This document shows positions 5,650 through 6,508 of a DNA stretch of 6,508 nucleotides, in pieces. Origin of the DNA: Candidatus Bathyarchaeota archaeon (GTDB taxonomy: Archaea > Thermoproteota > Bathyarchaeia > TCS64). Both the position numbers and the translations under genes were made by a program. Each line of letters starts with the position of its first letter. Position 1 is the first letter of the stretch. Under the pieces are notes generated by a model. That model ran no database searches. It was not told where the DNA came from and was given only the letters and a program-made list of their open reading frames with translations. The stretch is taken from positions 1-6,508 of the forward strand of contig JAUYEB010000235.1 in NCBI GenBank assembly GCA_030691555.1. The letters run 5' to 3'.

Positions 5650-6508
5650 TCAAGCCTCCGAAACCCCCCGGTACCTCTTCACCACGTAGATCAGGCTCTG
5701 GCCCCCGATCTTCCTCTCCTCGACTACGCCCATGCCTATGAGGCGCCTTATCATCCTCCATGCGCTCGTCCGGGGGATTTCGAAGCGGTCCCTTATCTCG
5801 TTGGCGAACGCCTCACCTCCCCGCTCGGTGAGGAACCTGACCACCTCCTTGTCGTCGACCCTGAGGTCGGGGTTCTTCGAGAAGATGGCGTTGATGTTCA
5901 CCGGTCCTTCGTCGACCGTTCCAAGGGGCGGCGTGGGGGCGGCTTTAGTCTTTACCGGGCCCTTGCCGCCCATCTTCCCCTCGCGCCTCATGTAGAAGAC
6001 AACGCCCGCCCCGGCGACCACGAGGACGGCGACCCCCATCATGAGGAGCGTGTTGTCAGAGCCCTTCGAGGCTATGGCTGCGTCGTACGCCTGGTCGGCC
6101 GTGGTCTTCGCCTTGGTGTAGTCTCCCGAAGCGTAGTACGCCTGGGCGTTCTGGGCTAGGCCCTGCGCTGTGGCGAGGCCCGATGTCCTCCCCTCGTTCG
6201 TCGCCGTCTGGATCGCGTCGTTGGCGCGCTGTATGGCGAAGCCGGCCGCCTGTGACTGCAGCTCGGCGTCGAGGGCCGCGCCCTTGGCCTGAGTGGCGAG
6301 CTGCTCGGCCATCAGGTATTCTGAGGAATCGAACGCGGCCTTCGCCTGGGCTATGAATGTGTCGGCCGACGTCGTGGAGATGCCCTTCGCCTTCGTGGCG
6401 GCTATGGCGGACTCCGCGTCCCGTATGATGGCCTGGGAGTGCTCCTTCGTGCCGACCGCGCTGAGGACGTAGGAGACCGAATTATCCGCCGCCGGGAGCA
6501 CTATGTAG
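5650..6508 (-). CDS. Membrane-anchored winged-helix regulator with helical-repeat ectodomain (5' end cut off)
   Basis: The frame is open to the right edge, so the N terminus is missing; at least 285 residues are visible. A GTG at 6499-6501 is in frame but is not a convincing start, because open codons continue before it and no signal peptide follows. Numbering from that GTG, residues 26-146 hold two helical-hairpin repeats (about 26-80 and 90-146) sharing A-x-x-A-I, A-x-x-A and E/D-Y-x-x-A. One membrane segment lies at 152-171, followed by M-R-R-E-G-K, which predicts an outside ectodomain. A proline/lysine-rich linker (172-213) leads to a winged helix-turn-helix at 214-277: a recognition-helix region with P-R-T-S-A-W-R-M-I-R-R-L and a wing around K-I-G-G-Q-S-L-I-Y. 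The layout matches archaeal COG2512-type membrane-associated regulators. It likely senses something outside the cell and binds DNA inside. The ligand and targets are unknown; the secreted-protein gene 74 bp downstream is the obvious candidate. Confidence 0.85.
   Translation of the reverse strand, partial: YIVLPAADNSVSYVLSAVGTKEHSQAIIRDAESAIAATKAKGISTTSADTFIAQAKAAFDSSEYLMAEQLATQAKGAALDAELQSQAAGFAIQRANDAIQTATNEGRTSGLATAQGLAQNAQAYYASGDYTKAKTTADQAYDAAIASKGSDNTLLMMGVAVLVVAGAGVVFYMRREGKMGGKGPVKTKAAPTPPLGTVDEGPVNINAIFSKNPDLRVDDKEVVRFLTERGGEAFANEIRDRFEIPRTSAWRMIRRLIGMGVVEERKIGGQSLIYVVKRYRGVSEA

Noticed and set aside
5576..5761. N-terminal extension of the secreted protein to an ATG at 5761
   Set aside because: It would overlap the winged-helix coding region by 112 bp, encode a charged sequence before a perfect signal peptide, and ignore the AGGTGA site 7 nt before the ATG at 5575.
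6499..6501. GTG as the true start of the membrane winged-helix protein
   Set aside because: The frame stays open through the last codons of the window, no ribosome site can be seen, and no signal or membrane segment precedes the ectodomain, so the real start is beyond the edge.
1..6508. CRISPR array, insertion sequence, integrase or attachment site
   Set aside because: No regularly spaced long repeats, transposase or recombinase motifs, or terminal inverted repeats were seen; the region looks like ordinary chromosomal sequence.

Overview
The window looks archaeal. It is GC-rich, with AT-rich TATA-like boxes 25-40 bp ahead of start codons and very short or absent leaders. Shine-Dalgarno motifs are seen only where a start can be tied to them, and T-tracts follow the genes. 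The gene content fits: an Ard1-type N-terminal acetyltransferase closest in motif pattern to the Sulfolobus enzyme, an EGY-like site-2 protease, and a membrane-anchored winged-helix protein of the archaeal COG2512 kind. A TACK-group archaeon (Nitrososphaeria, Bathyarchaeia or relatives) is my best guess; the sequence alone does not settle it.

Layout from left to right: 1-319 holds no convincing gene, but it has a TATA-like element and a cluster of hairpins. Then come three minus-strand genes: a CxxCxxCC (YkgJ-type) metal-binding protein (320-823), a previously easy-to-miss 59-residue single-pass membrane protein (885-1064), and the Ard1/RimI acetyltransferase (1085-1582, with a start corrected downstream). 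The acetyltransferase is divergent from a plus-strand membrane metalloprotease (1659-2810) across a short shared promoter region. The protease converges on a LarA-like (DUF2088) gene (2807-4045, minus), and their stop codons overlap in one CTAG. After a 90-bp spacer with a T-tract terminator and a promoter come two minus-strand genes. One is a secreted, Ig-like plus helical-repeat protein (4136-5575). Upstream of it is a membrane-spanning protein with a helical-repeat ectodomain and a cytoplasmic winged helix-turn-helix (5650 to the right edge, N terminus missing).

How they may work together: the last two genes form the most interesting unit. A one-component transmembrane regulator sits directly upstream of a secreted protein with a similar helical-hairpin repeat pattern. 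The 74-bp gap between them holds three GGAAC copies at an exact 10-bp period, a candidate operator. A surface-sensing, locally regulated pair is a reasonable hypothesis. The intramembrane protease nearby could in principle release the wHTH domain, but that is speculation. The LarA-like protein keeps the family fold motifs but lacks nearly all residues used by the nickel-pincer lactate racemase, so its reaction is unknown.
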